Source of the DNA: Actinomycetes bacterium
Lineage (GTDB): Bacteria > Actinomycetota > Actinomycetes > DATJPE01
Reading direction: 5' to 3'
DNA: 51,712 nucleotides
Assembly (NCBI GenBank): GCA_035506535.1
Contig: DATJPE010000008.1
Coordinates: 1 to 51,712 of the forward strand
Within the stretch, counting starts at the first letter, position 1, and the number at the start of each line of letters is the position of its first letter. Below, piece after piece: positions 8,520 through 16,846 of the stretch. The notes below the pieces were generated by a model that worked only from the letters and a program-made list of their open reading frames with translations, made no database searches and had not been told where the DNA came from. The position numbers were made by a program, and so were the translations under genes.

Positions 8520-10133
8520 ATGCACGCCAGGACGCGCCGGTTGGCCGGCATCGGGGCGGTCGGGGCCGCGGTCGTCGCGGCGCTGCTCGCAGGGCCGGCC
8601 GGCGCGTCGGCGGACACGCCCACCCCGGTCGTCGTCTTCACCGACGCAGGAGCAACCGGCGCCACCGCCCGGCTGTCCGTGGCCGCTCCCGATGGCTCCG
8701 GCGTGACGCGGCTGACGCCGTCGAACCTCTACACCTGGAGCTCGGCCGTCTCGGCCGACGGCAACACCCTGGTGCTGGGCGCCGCGATCACCACGCCGAC
8801 GAAGAACGACGTCTTCGACTTCTCCACCGGTCTGGTTCTCGTGCGACGGGACGTGAGCACGGTCACCACCACCTTGCTGTCGTCGAGCTACGAGGGGACG
8901 CCCGCCGTGTCCGCGGACGGCTCGACCGTCTGGTGGCTGTACGACGGCTGCGTCTTCAAGCACGCGAACGGGACCACGACCAAGGAGTCGAGCGGCGTGT
9001 TCAGCCCTCCCAAGGGTTATGACACCTACGGCTTCGCGGTCTCGCCCGACGGAACTCAGGGGGCAGCGGTCTTCCTCAAGACGAACGCCGCCGGGGCTGC
9101 GACCGCCGGTGAGATCGTGACCCACCCGCTCGACGGCAGCTCGGGGCCGTTCGTCGACAAGAAGTACTCCGGTGGCCCGGTACCCAACCCGACCGACCTG
9201 GCCTGGGTGGACAACACCACGGTGTTCTACGCCGACCAGACCAGCGCCTCGGAGTCAGGCTTCGCCACGCACACCGTGGCCCTCTCGGCGGACGGGAAGA
9301 GCGGGACGACGGCCGACGGCCCGGCGAACTACTACAACGCCGGCAAGCTGGGCAGCGACTGGTGGATGTGGACCGACACGGGGACGGGCTCCTCGCTGGT
9401 CACCCACTGGGGCACGACCGCGGACCCGACCGTGGCTCCGTCGTCGCTGAGCGACCGGGTGGACGGCCAGCACTCCTACTCCTATCAGGCAACCGCGGCC
9501 GTCCCACCCGCGCTCGGTACGCCGGCGAACAAGGCCGGCGCCAACGCCTTCCTCGACGTGTCGACGAACGGCACGACCACCGGCAAGAAGGTCGTCTACC
9601 TCTCCCAGAACCTGTACTGGGTCCCGGTCCCGGGCACGACCTTCGCCAACGACGCGGACGAGGTCGACTACGGCGTGTTGCAGTACTCGACCGACGGTAG
9701 GAAGACCTACCGCACTCTCGCGCACACCAACGCCGACAACCCCGTCGCGTGGCCGGGCGCCTCCGGTTACTTCGGCAACGGACGAACCCAGGCGTTGACG
9801 CGCAACACCTGGTTCCGCTGGCACTACCTCGGCGACCTGTTCACCAAGGCCGGGTACAGCAATGTCCAGGAGGTGTCCGTCAGCCCGACGGTGAAGCTCT
9901 CCGTGGCCAAGTCGGGGAGCCGCCGCACGATCAGCGGCAAGGCGGCCCGCCAGGGCGGCAAGGCGACGCTGTACCGGATGTCCGGCGGTCACAAGACCAA
10001 GATCGCGACGGTGAAGCTGACGTCCAAGGGCGGGTTCAGCTTCGGCAAGCGTTCCCTGGCCAAGGGGACCTATGAGGTCGTCGTCGCCGCGGACAAGTCC
10101 TGGGCAGCGAGCACGAAGACGCTCAAGATCTGA
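8520..10133 (+). CDS. secreted beta-propeller-like protein, function unknown
   Basis: The ATG at 8520 gives 537 residues with an Arg-rich n-region, a hydrophobic core and an AxA-type cleavage site (ASA before Asp32), so the product should be exported. The body has TolB/YVTN-like repeats such as PDGSGVTRLTPSN, SADGNTLVLGA and SADGSTVWWLYDG, suggesting a beta-propeller. The last 80 residues (from about KLSVAKSGSRRTISGKA) look like an Ig-like C-terminal domain ending in TKTLKI. No catalytic residues are recognised. An open frame extends upstream to 8379, but the signal peptide fixes the likely start. A surface or extracellular role is inferred from export only. Confidence 0.75.
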   Translation: MHARTRRLAGIGAVGAAVVAALLAGPAGASADTPTPVVVFTDAGATGATARLSVAAPDGSGVTRLTPSNLYTWSSAVSADGNTLVLGAAITTPTKNDVFDFSTGLVLVRRDVSTVTTTLLSSSYEGTPAVSADGSTVWWLYDGCVFKHANGTTTKESSGVFSPPKGYDTYGFAVSPDGTQGAAVFLKTNAAGAATAGEIVTHPLDGSSGPFVDKKYSGGPVPNPTDLAWVDNTTVFYADQTSASESGFATHTVALSADGKSGTTADGPANYYNAGKLGSDWWMWTDTGTGSSLVTHWGTTADPTVAPSSLSDRVDGQHSYSYQATAAVPPALGTPANKAGANAFLDVSTNGTTTGKKVVYLSQNLYWVPVPGTTFANDADEVDYGVLQYSTDGRKTYRTLAHTNADNPVAWPGASGYFGNGRTQALTRNTWFRWHYLGDLFTKAGYSNVQEVSVSPTVKLSVAKSGSRRTISGKAARQGGKATLYRMSGGHKTKIATVKLTSKGGFSFGKRSLAKGTYEVVVAADKSWAASTKTLKI

Positions 10134-10319
10134 CCGTTCGAGGGTTGCTGCAGACGGGTGCATTCCCACAGCGGCTCCCTCAAGGCAAGTTGGCGCCGAG
10201 TCGAAGCATTCGGTTACGGTGCTTGGAGGGGCACGTCCTGACGCATGTCGGCCGGCGGGCACCGGGGGTCACGACGAACGACCGACCGCAGGCCACCTGG
10301 CCGGCACGGAAGGACAGAC

Positions 10320-11351
10320 ATGACCGCTCCTCGGCGATCCGCCACGCCCAAGGCGACCACCCAGCACCGGACCGTCAGGTACCGGTGGGCCGTGTGCGCG
10401 GCTCTGCTCACGGTCGCGGTCGTCGTCTCCGGGGGTCTGTTCGCGCCAGCGGACGCCACGACGCGCTGGCAGTCCGGGGTGTACACGAGCACGTGCGGCA
10501 AGTCCGCCGTCAAGACCTTCGGCTCATGGCGGCACGCCCGCGTGGAGCGCACCTCCGGATACATCTCGACCGGCACGTGGGCCCAGTTCGCCAAGTTCGC
10601 AGGGCTGGGTCGGTGCCTCAGCCAGGACGGCCTGCCGATGACGCTGTCCGTCGCGATGCTGCCCGGCAGCGGCGGCGACCTCGCGGATGGTGCCAAGGGC
10701 GCGTACAACTCCTACTGGGCCGCTTTCGGGCGCAACGCCGTGAGGTACGGCTACTCCCACGCCACGCTTCGGATCGGCTGGGAGATGAACGGAGCCTGGT
10801 TCAAGTGGAGCGCGACCAAGGATCCCGTGCACTGGAAGGCGTACTGGCGCCAGATCGTCCGCACCCTCCGCAAGGTGCACGGCCAGCACTTCACCTACGA
10901 GTGGTCGCCCGGCCTCGGCGAGAACTCCACCGGCTTCCAGGCGGCCAAGGCCTATCCAGGCAACGCCTACGTCACCTACGTCGGCGCGAGCGTCTACGAC
11001 GTCTGGTACGGCTCGCCGTCGGCTAGCCCCGCGAAGCGCTGGGCGAGCCTGGTCCGTGAACCGTACGGCCTCGGGTGGCTGGCCCGCTTCGCCAAGACCC
11101 ACCACAAGCGGATCGGCATCTCGGAGTGGGGCCTGGCCAGCTCCAGCAGCTTCGGCGGCCACGGTGACGGCGACGACGCCTACTTCATCACCCACTTCTA
11201 CGCGTGGATGAAGCGCAGCAACGTCGCTTACGAGGTGTACTTCAACCGGCAGCACCAGGGCAACGACCACCGGCTCGCGGTCGGTGCCCAGACCAACGCG
11301 ACCTTCACCAAGGCCGCCGCCGCCTATCGCAGGACCTTCGGCGGGGTCTGA
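10320..11351 (+). CDS. secreted glycoside hydrolase, GH26-like (beta-mannanase-type)
   Basis: The 343-residue product has a signal or anchor segment (residues about 22-45, ADA before the mature start). The mature part resembles GH26 retaining endo-glycosidases. IGWEMNG places the acid/base Glu at E155, and ISEWG places the nucleophile at E269, in the order and spacing of clan GH-A barrels. WFKW after the acid/base and an aromatic-rich C-terminus (YFITHFYAWMK) also fit. It would act outside the cell on a beta-mannan-like polysaccharide; the substrate is uncertain. It follows another secreted-protein gene by 186 bp. Its 3' end overlaps the convergent permease gene by 28 bp. Confidence 0.75.
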   Translation: MTAPRRSATPKATTQHRTVRYRWAVCAALLTVAVVVSGGLFAPADATTRWQSGVYTSTCGKSAVKTFGSWRHARVERTSGYISTGTWAQFAKFAGLGRCLSQDGLPMTLSVAMLPGSGGDLADGAKGAYNSYWAAFGRNAVRYGYSHATLRIGWEMNGAWFKWSATKDPVHWKAYWRQIVRTLRKVHGQHFTYEWSPGLGENSTGFQAAKAYPGNAYVTYVGASVYDVWYGSPSASPAKRWASLVREPYGLGWLARFAKTHHKRIGISEWGLASSSSFGGHGDGDDAYFITHFYAWMKRSNVAYEVYFNRQHQGNDHRLAVGAQTNATFTKAAAAYRRTFGGV

Positions 11352-12631
11352 CCCTCACGACCCGTCCTGGACCTGCCGTCCGCTCTCCGGGCGGGTTGGT
11401 CCGGCGTGGACGCCTCGTTCACCGAGGGGTCGTGCATGGAGGGGTCGTGCATGGAGTGGTCGTGCATCGAGTGGTCATGGTGAGCATGCACGTCGGGCTC
11501 GCCGTTCATCATCGACAGCATCTCGCGCCCGCCGGTGCGCAGGAAGCGCCAGAGCAGCACGGCGGCGAGGGCGAGGAAGGCGATGTTGAGCCACGTCGTG
11601 TAGTTCCAAGAGATGTGCGGTTCGAGCACCGTCGCGTTGCGCTCGGTCGGCGTGAGATGCAGCAGGGCGAAGATGCCCTCCACCGCGTAGCCGGCCGTGA
11701 CCATCGATACATAGAAGGTGGCCAGGAGGAACAGCATCATCCGCGTGCCGTAGTACTTCCGATAGATGACGAGGATCGGCAGGATGATCAGGTCGGCGAA
11801 GATGAAGGAGACCACGCCCCCGAAGCTGATCCCGCCGTTCCAGAGCACGGCCGCGAGCGGGACGTTGCCGATCGAGCAGACGAAGGTCAGGACCGACACG
11901 ACCGGTCCGACCAGCGGACCCCAGACCGCGGACCAGAAGGGGTGATCGACGAAGAAGAAGCTCTGCCAGAACGTCTCCGGGACCCATGCCGCGACGGCGC
12001 CGGCGATGAGCAGCCCGGCAGCGATGTCGCGGATCACCGCGGCCCACTCCATGACGAAGACGTGCGACGTCGAGGTGAAGCCTGCGGGGGAGCGCAAGCG
12101 CTGCCACACACTGCCCTCACCCCGGACGCTCATGTCCATCGCGGCGTGACCCTCCATCGATCCCGCGACTCCACGGTCGGCCTGCACCCGGGCGTCCTTC
12201 AGGAGTCGCTGGCGCAGGAACAGCCGGAAGAGCAGCGCGAGGACGACGATCATCAAGGGCCCGCCGACGAACTCGGCGGCGGTGAACTGCCAGCCGAGCA
12301 GGACCACCATGATGATGCCGAGCTCGATGACCAGGTTGGTGGAAGCGATCTCGAAGGCCATCGCGGCCGCGAAGTCAGCCCCCTTGCGAAACAGCGACCG
12401 AGCCAAGGCGACCGCGGCATAGGAGCAGGACGACGAGGCGGCGCCCAGCCCGGTCGCCGCGGCCAGGCTGCGCGGTCGGTCGCTGCCGAGCAGGCGGGTG
12501 ACCGCGTCGCGACGTACCACCGCCTGGACGGCCGCGGACAGCGCGAAGCCGAGGATCAGGGCCCAGAGGATCTGCCAGGTCATCGCCGCCGCGACCTGCA
12601 GCGCGTGCACGAGCGCGTTCCAGAGGCTCAT
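11324..12631 (-). CDS. permease of the ArsP/DUF318 (UPF0718) family with His-rich tail
   Basis: This 435-residue membrane protein has about eight hydrophobic segments. The family-typical region GAASSSCSYAAVALARSLF followed by KGADFAAAMAFEIASTNLV (residues about 60-100) identifies a DUF318 permease, a family that includes the organoarsenical exporter ArsP and other predicted metal(loid) transporters. A loop at about 155-175 is Met/His-containing. The C-terminus carries four HD(H/P)SM-type pentapeptides plus HAHHDH, a probable metal-binding tail. It overlaps the upstream ArsR-type regulator by 4 bp, so the pair is an operon and the regulator probably senses the exported metal. Which metal or metalloid is unknown. 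Confidence 0.87.
   Translation of the reverse strand: MSLWNALVHALQVAAAMTWQILWALILGFALSAAVQAVVRRDAVTRLLGSDRPRSLAAATGLGAASSSCSYAAVALARSLFRKGADFAAAMAFEIASTNLVIELGIIMVVLLGWQFTAAEFVGGPLMIVVLALLFRLFLRQRLLKDARVQADRGVAGSMEGHAAMDMSVRGEGSVWQRLRSPAGFTSTSHVFVMEWAAVIRDIAAGLLIAGAVAAWVPETFWQSFFFVDHPFWSAVWGPLVGPVVSVLTFVCSIGNVPLAAVLWNGGISFGGVVSFIFADLIILPILVIYRKYYGTRMMLFLLATFYVSMVTAGYAVEGIFALLHLTPTERNATVLEPHISWNYTTWLNIAFLALAAVLLWRFLRTGGREMLSMMNGEPDVHAHHDHSMHDHSMHDPSMHDPSVNEASTPDQPARRADGRSRTGREGQTPPKVLR
11426..11485 (-). repeat. 15-bp tandem repeats encoding the His-rich pentapeptides
   Basis: Four consecutive 15-bp units (11426-11440, 11441-11455, 11456-11470, 11471-11485) lie inside the permease gene. The first two are identical, the third differs at two positions and the fourth is degenerate. 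They encode HDPSM/HDHSM pentapeptides. In-frame units of this kind can expand or contract without breaking the frame, changing the number of His residues in the tail. Confidence 0.8.
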
Positions 12632-13005
12632 CGGGGGCCGGCGCGGCTGTCGGTGATGGTCAGCAGTTGCCGCAGGCAGTGCTCGACCAGCTGGTGGGGG
12701 AAGCCGTCCGCGAGCCGGTAGCGGAGCACCCGGCCGTCGCGCTCGAAGCTCACCAGGCCCGCGGTGCGCAACAACTTAAGCGCATAGGAGACCGCGTCCT
12801 CCGAGACACCCAGGACGAGGGCCAGATCACCCACGCACAAGGTGTCGACGCTGCCGAGCGCCATGAGCACCCGCGAGCGCACCGGGTCAGCGACGAGGCC
12901 CAGCAGGTCCGCGAGGCGGCGCGCGTCGGGCGCGGAGATGCTCGCGGCGCGGGCCTCGGCGACCGCCGCGGGGTCGACCGGCGACGGCAGTGGGGTCGTC
13001 TGCAC
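12628..13005 (-). CDS. ArsR/SmtB-family metal-responsive repressor
   Basis: The 125-residue protein is an ArsR-type winged helix: LADLLGLVADPVRSRVLMAL, then LCVGDLALVLGVSEDAVSYALKLLRTAGLV (helix-turn-helix) and the wing SFERDGRVLRYRL. In the alpha3 metal site, members often have ELCVCD; here it reads TLCVGD, so only one Cys remains, with another Cys in the C-terminal helix (VEHCLRQLL). Sensing may therefore use Cys plus His/Asp ligands. Its stop overlaps the permease start (ATGA). It probably represses its own operon from the palindrome just upstream. The ligand cannot be assigned. Confidence 0.88.
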   Translation of the reverse strand: MQTTPLPSPVDPAAVAEARAASISAPDARRLADLLGLVADPVRSRVLMALGSVDTLCVGDLALVLGVSEDAVSYALKLLRTAGLVSFERDGRVLRYRLADGFPHQLVEHCLRQLLTITDSRAGPR

Positions 13006-13036
13006 ATCCGTACGCTCGCACGGGCATCCGGATGTG
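13003..13036. promoter_or_regulatory. candidate ArsR operator
   Basis: A perfect 10-bp palindrome, CATCCGGATG (13025-13034), sits 20 bp before the ArsR-type start codon. A half-match, CACATCCG at 13003-13010, is inverted relative to CGGATGTG at 13029-13036. ArsR proteins bind short dyads that overlap their own promoters, so this is a reasonable operator. The assignment rests on position and symmetry only. Confidence 0.35.
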
Positions 13037-13276
13037 TCAAAGGCGGGAGTGGACGTGAGAAGGACGGCCCGGAAGTGGTTCTTGCGTGTTCGCCACGCGG
13101 GGGGCCACCGATAGATCGTGCAGCCCCAACCTCATCACAATCGCCACTCCCGTGGCCGTCCACTCATGAGTGTGCCGCTGGTCGAACCCCGGCGGTACGG
13201 TCCAAAGTCCCTACCGTCGGCGCGGAAGTTGCTACGGTCTCCGCGACCGGCCCCAGCAGTCTCGTGGAGGAGACCG

Positions 13277-13663
13277 ATGAGCGAGCAGACCCCCGCCCAG
13301 CCCGAGACCGAGGGTGGCGCCGAGAACGCCCAGGCCGCGGAGGAGGAGTACGAGGTCGTCCAGACTGACGTCACCTCCGTCGCCGACGACGGGACCGTGG
13401 TCTCCGAGGACGTGCTCGCCATCCTCGACGAGGACGGCAACACGGTCGCGGTCGACGACTTGGTGACCGTCGAGGCCCCCGACGGCAGCGCGGCCTTCGA
13501 CGAGGTGTTCTCCGTGGTCGACGAGGAGGGCAACCTCGTTCCCGTCGACGAGACGGTGGGGGTCCTCGACAGCGAGGGCAACGTCAGCGTCGTGGAGGCG
13601 GAGCTCACCGACGACGAGGGTGAGGGCGACGAGGGCTCGGCGGAATCCGAGACCTCGAAGTAG
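13277..13663 (+). CDS. acidic repeat protein, function unknown
   Basis: The ATG at 13277 with GGAGGAG 5-11 bases upstream gives a 128-residue, strongly acidic protein with almost no basic residues. From about residue 44 it contains at least three degenerate copies of a unit with the core (L/V)D(E/S)(D/E)GN-x-V-x-V: AILDEDGNTVAVDD, SVVDEEGNLVPVDE and GVLDSEGNVSVVEA. It ends in a low-complexity EGEGDEGS tail. There is no signal peptide or membrane segment. The repeating acidic strands suggest a beta-rich, possibly cation-binding protein, but no family is recognised. It stands alone, 20 bp before the convergent VOC gene. Confidence 0.65.
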   Translation: MSEQTPAQPETEGGAENAQAAEEEYEVVQTDVTSVADDGTVVSEDVLAILDEDGNTVAVDDLVTVEAPDGSAAFDEVFSVVDEEGNLVPVDETVGVLDSEGNVSVVEAELTDDEGEGDEGSAESETSK

Positions 13664-13683
13664 CCCGCGGCGGCTCGGCGGCC

Positions 13684-14094
13684 TCAGCCCCTGGGCTCCT
13701 GCGAGATCCGGATCATGTTGCCGGAGGGGTCGCGGAAGGCGCAGTCGCGTGCCCCCCATGGCTGGTCCATCGGTTCCTGGAGCACCTCAGCCCCCGAGGC
13801 GCGGACCCGCTCGAAGGTGGCGTCGATGTCGGGGGAGCTGAAGATGACCGCGTTCAGCGACCCCTTGACCAGGAGGGCCTGGAGGGCGTCACCGTCCTCC
13901 TTGGAGCGTCCGGCGTGCGGCTCGACGAGCACGATCTCGACGCCCGGCTGCGGCCGCGGCGTCAGGGTGAGCCACCGGAAGCCGTCCATGGCGACGTCGT
14001 TGCGCAGCTCGAGTCCGAGCACGCCGCGATAGAAGGCCAGCGACTCGTCGGGGTCCTGGACGGTGACGAAGCAGTGCGAGAGCGAAAGGTCCAT
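13684..14094 (-). CDS. VOC family (glyoxalase/bleomycin-resistance fold) protein
   Basis: A 136-residue VOC protein. It opens with SLSHCFVTVQDPDESLAFYRGVLGLEL, the usual beta-alpha unit with a metal-ligand His at residue 7. It closes with RDCAFRDPSGNMIRISQEP, where the last strand contributes an Asn/Arg pair. Family roles range from glyoxalase I and dioxygenases to drug binding; nothing here fixes the substrate. In other actinobacteria such genes often sit directly behind an AraC regulator. Here the upstream regulator frame runs through the start of this gene and is truncated, so control may be lost. Confidence 0.85.
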   Translation of the reverse strand: MDLSLSHCFVTVQDPDESLAFYRGVLGLELRNDVAMDGFRWLTLTPRPQPGVEIVLVEPHAGRSKEDGDALQALLVKGSLNAVIFSSPDIDATFERVRASGAEVLQEPMDQPWGARDCAFRDPSGNMIRISQEPRG

Positions 14095-14309
14095 GCCGCC
14101 AGCGCCTTCGCGCGTTCGATGCGCCGGGTGATCAGATAGGAGTACGGCGTCTCGCCGTAGGCGGCCTTGAACTGTCGCGAGAAGTGCGCCGGCGACATGA
14201 GGGCGGTCCTCGCCATGGCCGGGACGTCCAGCGGGCGGGCGTACTCCCGGTCCATGAGGTCACGCGCGCGCCGCAGGTGCCGCAGATTGGCGATCTCCCG
14301 CGGCGTCAT
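13962..14309 (-). pseudogene. truncated AraC-family regulator (second helix-turn-helix missing)
   Basis: From the ATG at 14309 the frame reads MTPREIANLRHLRRARDLMD and continues through the first AraC helix-turn-helix (LDVPAMARTALMSPAHFSRQ) to RIERAKAL near 14100. In intact homologues about 40 more residues with the second HTH follow. Here the frame instead passes into the out-of-frame start of the VOC gene (14094) and stops at 13962. The VOC N-terminus is intact, so the simplest reading is a deletion that removed the regulator's C-terminal half and the intergenic gap. It could still make a protein of about 115 residues, but AraC DNA binding normally needs both HTHs. Confidence 0.7.
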
Positions 14310-14394
14310 GGGCCGAGCCGACGACCGGGCCTTCGCCGAGCCGGGCTCCTGCCTCCCAGGAACTGCACAGACGAGGTCACGTAGCCTCGCCCGG

Positions 14395-14691
14395 ATGAGC
14401 GCGGGCGTGCTGGTGGCCATGACCACCTTCCGGGACGTCCAGACCGCCTTCGCGGGCTACGCCTACGCTGCCGCCCTCGTGCTCGTCGGCATCATCGCCT
14501 ATCGGGGTGCCCCGCTCGCGCTGACCGCACTCGTGGTGATGGCGCTGGCCTGGTTCGGCATCGACACCCTGTGGGAGGGCCCGGTCGTCGTCCGGCTGAC
14601 CGTGCACCACGGGATCACCCTCGCCGACTCGGTCGGGTTCCTCGCCCTCGCGGCGGCGGGCTGGATCGCCTGGCGTCGGCGGAGAACCTGA
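14395..14691 (+). CDS. small membrane protein, function unknown
   Basis: The 98-residue product (ATG at 14395) has three hydrophobic segments (about 19-35, 40-58 and 72-90) separated by short loops, with a terminal WRRRRT that favours a cytoplasmic C-terminus. DTLWEGPVVVRLTVHHGITLAD between segments 2 and 3 is the only polar stretch. No family is recognised. It precedes the peptidase gene by 55 bp in the same direction, but a plausible separate promoter region lies in that gap, so it need not belong to that locus. Confidence 0.6.
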   Translation: MSAGVLVAMTTFRDVQTAFAGYAYAAALVLVGIIAYRGAPLALTALVVMALAWFGIDTLWEGPVVVRLTVHHGITLADSVGFLALAAAGWIAWRRRRT

Positions 14692-14746
14692 CCGCTGGGG
14701 CGGCCTCGTGCCCTAGCGTGACCCGCAGCCCGAAGGGGGGTTCGCG

Positions 14747-16846
14747 GTGACCCAGCCGGTCGACGTGTGGGAGGCGCTCGCCGCCCGCCTGGACTGGTCG
14801 CTGCGCCGCCCCAAGGTCGCGCCGGACATCGAGTACGGCGCGGTGGAGGACACGCGCGGCGAGCCGTACGTCATGGTCGCCAACCCGCGCGACCTCGTGC
14901 ACTTCCGCCTCAGCGTCCCCGAGGTCGACGTCATGCGGGCGATGGACGGGACCCGCACCATCGGCGACCTCGTCGTCGAGCAGCTCGAGTCCGGCGGCGG
15001 GCTCGACCTGACCCGTGTCGTGGACCTCGTGGCGAGCCTGGAGTCCGGCGGCTTCCTGGTCGACGCCGGCATCGACGTCGACAAGGCGCTGAGTCGGGCC
15101 CTGTCCCCGGTCACGTGGCGCTCGCGCCTCAACAACGCCATGTCCACCATGACGGTCCAGTGGTCGCATGCGGAGCCGATGGTGCGATTCCTCTACCGGT
15201 ACGCGCTCCGCTACGTCTTCGCGCCCGTTGGTCTCGCGCTCTGCGCCGTCATCGCGGTCCTCGGCTTCGCCGCCTTCTTCGCCGTCGCCGACCGAGGCAC
15301 CTATCACCTCACCAACCGCCACCTGGGGCTGGCCTTCGCCGTCCTCGTCCTGCTCGACCTCGTCATCGTGTTCATCCACGAGCTCGGCCACGCGGCGGCG
15401 CTGATCCATTTCGGCCGACGGGTCAAGGGCGCTGGCGTGCGCATCTACTTCGGCACGCCGGCCTTCTTCATCGAGTCGTCGGACGCGCTGATGCTCCCCC
15501 GAGGGCGACGCATCCTCCAGGCCGGCGCCGGTCCGGGCCTCGAGCTGGTGGGGACGTCGATCGCGGCGATCCTCCTCTGGTCCTTCCCGGACGGCGGCGC
15601 TGCCCTGACCCTCTACCAGTTCGTGCTCATCAACTACTTCGTGCTGTTCCTCAACGTCATCCCGCTGCTGGAGCTGGACGGCTACTGGATGCTGTCGGAC
15701 TGGTTGCGGATGCCCGACCTGCGGCCGGACTCGCTGGCCTTCGTGCGCTATGACCTGTGGTCCAAGCTCCGCCACCGTGAGAGCTTCAGCAGGGGAGAGC
15801 TCGGCCTGGCCGCGTACGGGACGCTCGGCGTCGCCTTCACGATCTGGGCGCTGGTGTCCGCCCTCTACTTCTGGCGAAAGATCTTCGGCAACACGGTGCT
15901 CGGGATGATCCACGCCGGACCGGCGGGCTGGATCGGCCTCGCCCTCCTCGTGCTGCTCCTCGCCGGACCGGCGCTTCGTGCGCTCGGCCTGGCGGTGCTC
16001 GCCCTGGCGCGTGCCCTCCGGCGTCGCTACCGGGCGGTCCGTTTCCGGTGGGAGACGTCCTGGCGGGTCGACGCGGCGGAGCTCATCGACGACTCGGCGG
16101 TCTTCGGCGACCTGCCGGTCGAGGTGCTCAACGACCTGGCCGGCCGGGTCGAGCTCCTGCAGATCGGGCGGGGCCAGCCGGTCTTCCGTCAGGGCGAGCG
16201 CGCCCTCGCCTGCTACGTCGTGCGCTCGGGGACCCTCGAGGTCGTCGAGGAGGCACCGGACGAGGGGCCCGTCAGGACGCTGCGCGCGCTGGTCCGCGGC
16301 GACACCTTCGGAGAGCTGGCGCTGCTGCAGGGCTCGGTGCGCACCGCAACCGTCCGCGCGACGTCGGACGCCGAGGTGTACGTGCTCGGCAAGAGTGCCG
16401 TGGACCGACTGCTCGCCGACGTGGCGACGTTGCCCGAGTACGTCACGACCTGGCAGCAGTGCGCCGACCTCGCGGCGCTGCCGGCCTTCGAGCACCTCGA
16501 CCCGGGACGACTGACCGAACTCGTCCAGCGCGGGCGGTGGATCGACGTCGCGCCGGGTCAGGCGGTCGTCCGCCAGGGGGAGGAGGGCGACGCCTTCTAC
16601 GTCGTCAGCCGCGGCCAGCTGGCCGTCGACGAGGACGGCCACGAGGTGCGTACGCTCCACGCCGGAGACCATTTCGGGGAAGTGGCCCTGCTGCTCGACA
16701 TCATGCGTACGGCAACGGTCCGGGCGGTCACGCCGTCGCGGGTGTTCCGACTGGAACGAGAGGACTTCGACGTCATGCTCGCCGAGGAGTTCCGTCGCGG
16801 AAGGCTGCACGGCCACACGCCCGAGCGCTATGTCTGGGACCACTGA
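14747..16846 (+). CDS. PqqD-like domain / M50 metallopeptidase / dual cyclic-nucleotide-binding protein
   Basis: This 699-residue protein combines four parts. Residues about 20-105 form a PqqD-like winged helix (LSVPEVDVMRAMDGTRTIGD then LVASLESGGFLVD), the fold that recognises leader peptides in RiPP systems. Residues about 150-430 are a polytopic M50/site-2-protease core with HELGH at 211-215 and the second metal site ELDGYWML (D311). Two cNMP domains follow (about 450-565 and 575-690), each with an intact phosphate-binding cassette (FGELALL-x4-RTATV and FGEVALL-x4-RTATV). Related proteins are annotated as putative peptide zinc metalloproteases. A cyclic nucleotide probably gates cleavage of a membrane or peptide substrate; this is inference. 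The start is GTG at 14747 behind AGGGGGG. It overlaps the next gene by one base. Confidence 0.87.
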   Translation: MTQPVDVWEALAARLDWSLRRPKVAPDIEYGAVEDTRGEPYVMVANPRDLVHFRLSVPEVDVMRAMDGTRTIGDLVVEQLESGGGLDLTRVVDLVASLESGGFLVDAGIDVDKALSRALSPVTWRSRLNNAMSTMTVQWSHAEPMVRFLYRYALRYVFAPVGLALCAVIAVLGFAAFFAVADRGTYHLTNRHLGLAFAVLVLLDLVIVFIHELGHAAALIHFGRRVKGAGVRIYFGTPAFFIESSDALMLPRGRRILQAGAGPGLELVGTSIAAILLWSFPDGGAALTLYQFVLINYFVLFLNVIPLLELDGYWMLSDWLRMPDLRPDSLAFVRYDLWSKLRHRESFSRGELGLAAYGTLGVAFTIWALVSALYFWRKIFGNTVLGMIHAGPAGWIGLALLVLLLAGPALRALGLAVLALARALRRRYRAVRFRWETSWRVDAAELIDDSAVFGDLPVEVLNDLAGRVELLQIGRGQPVFRQGERALACYVVRSGTLEVVEEAPDEGPVRTLRALVRGDTFGELALLQGSVRTATVRATSDAEVYVLGKSAVDRLLADVATLPEYVTTWQQCADLAALPAFEHLDPGRLTELVQRGRWIDVAPGQAVVRQGEEGDAFYVVSRGQLAVDEDGHEVRTLHAGDHFGEVALLLDIMRTATVRAVTPSRVFRLEREDFDVMLAEEFRRGRLHGHTPERYVWDH

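Noticed and set aside
10190-10219. A possible promoter TTGGCG-N18-TTACGG before the GH26-like gene.
   Set aside because: The match is weak, and such hexamers arise often by chance in this sequence; without transcript data it is not called.
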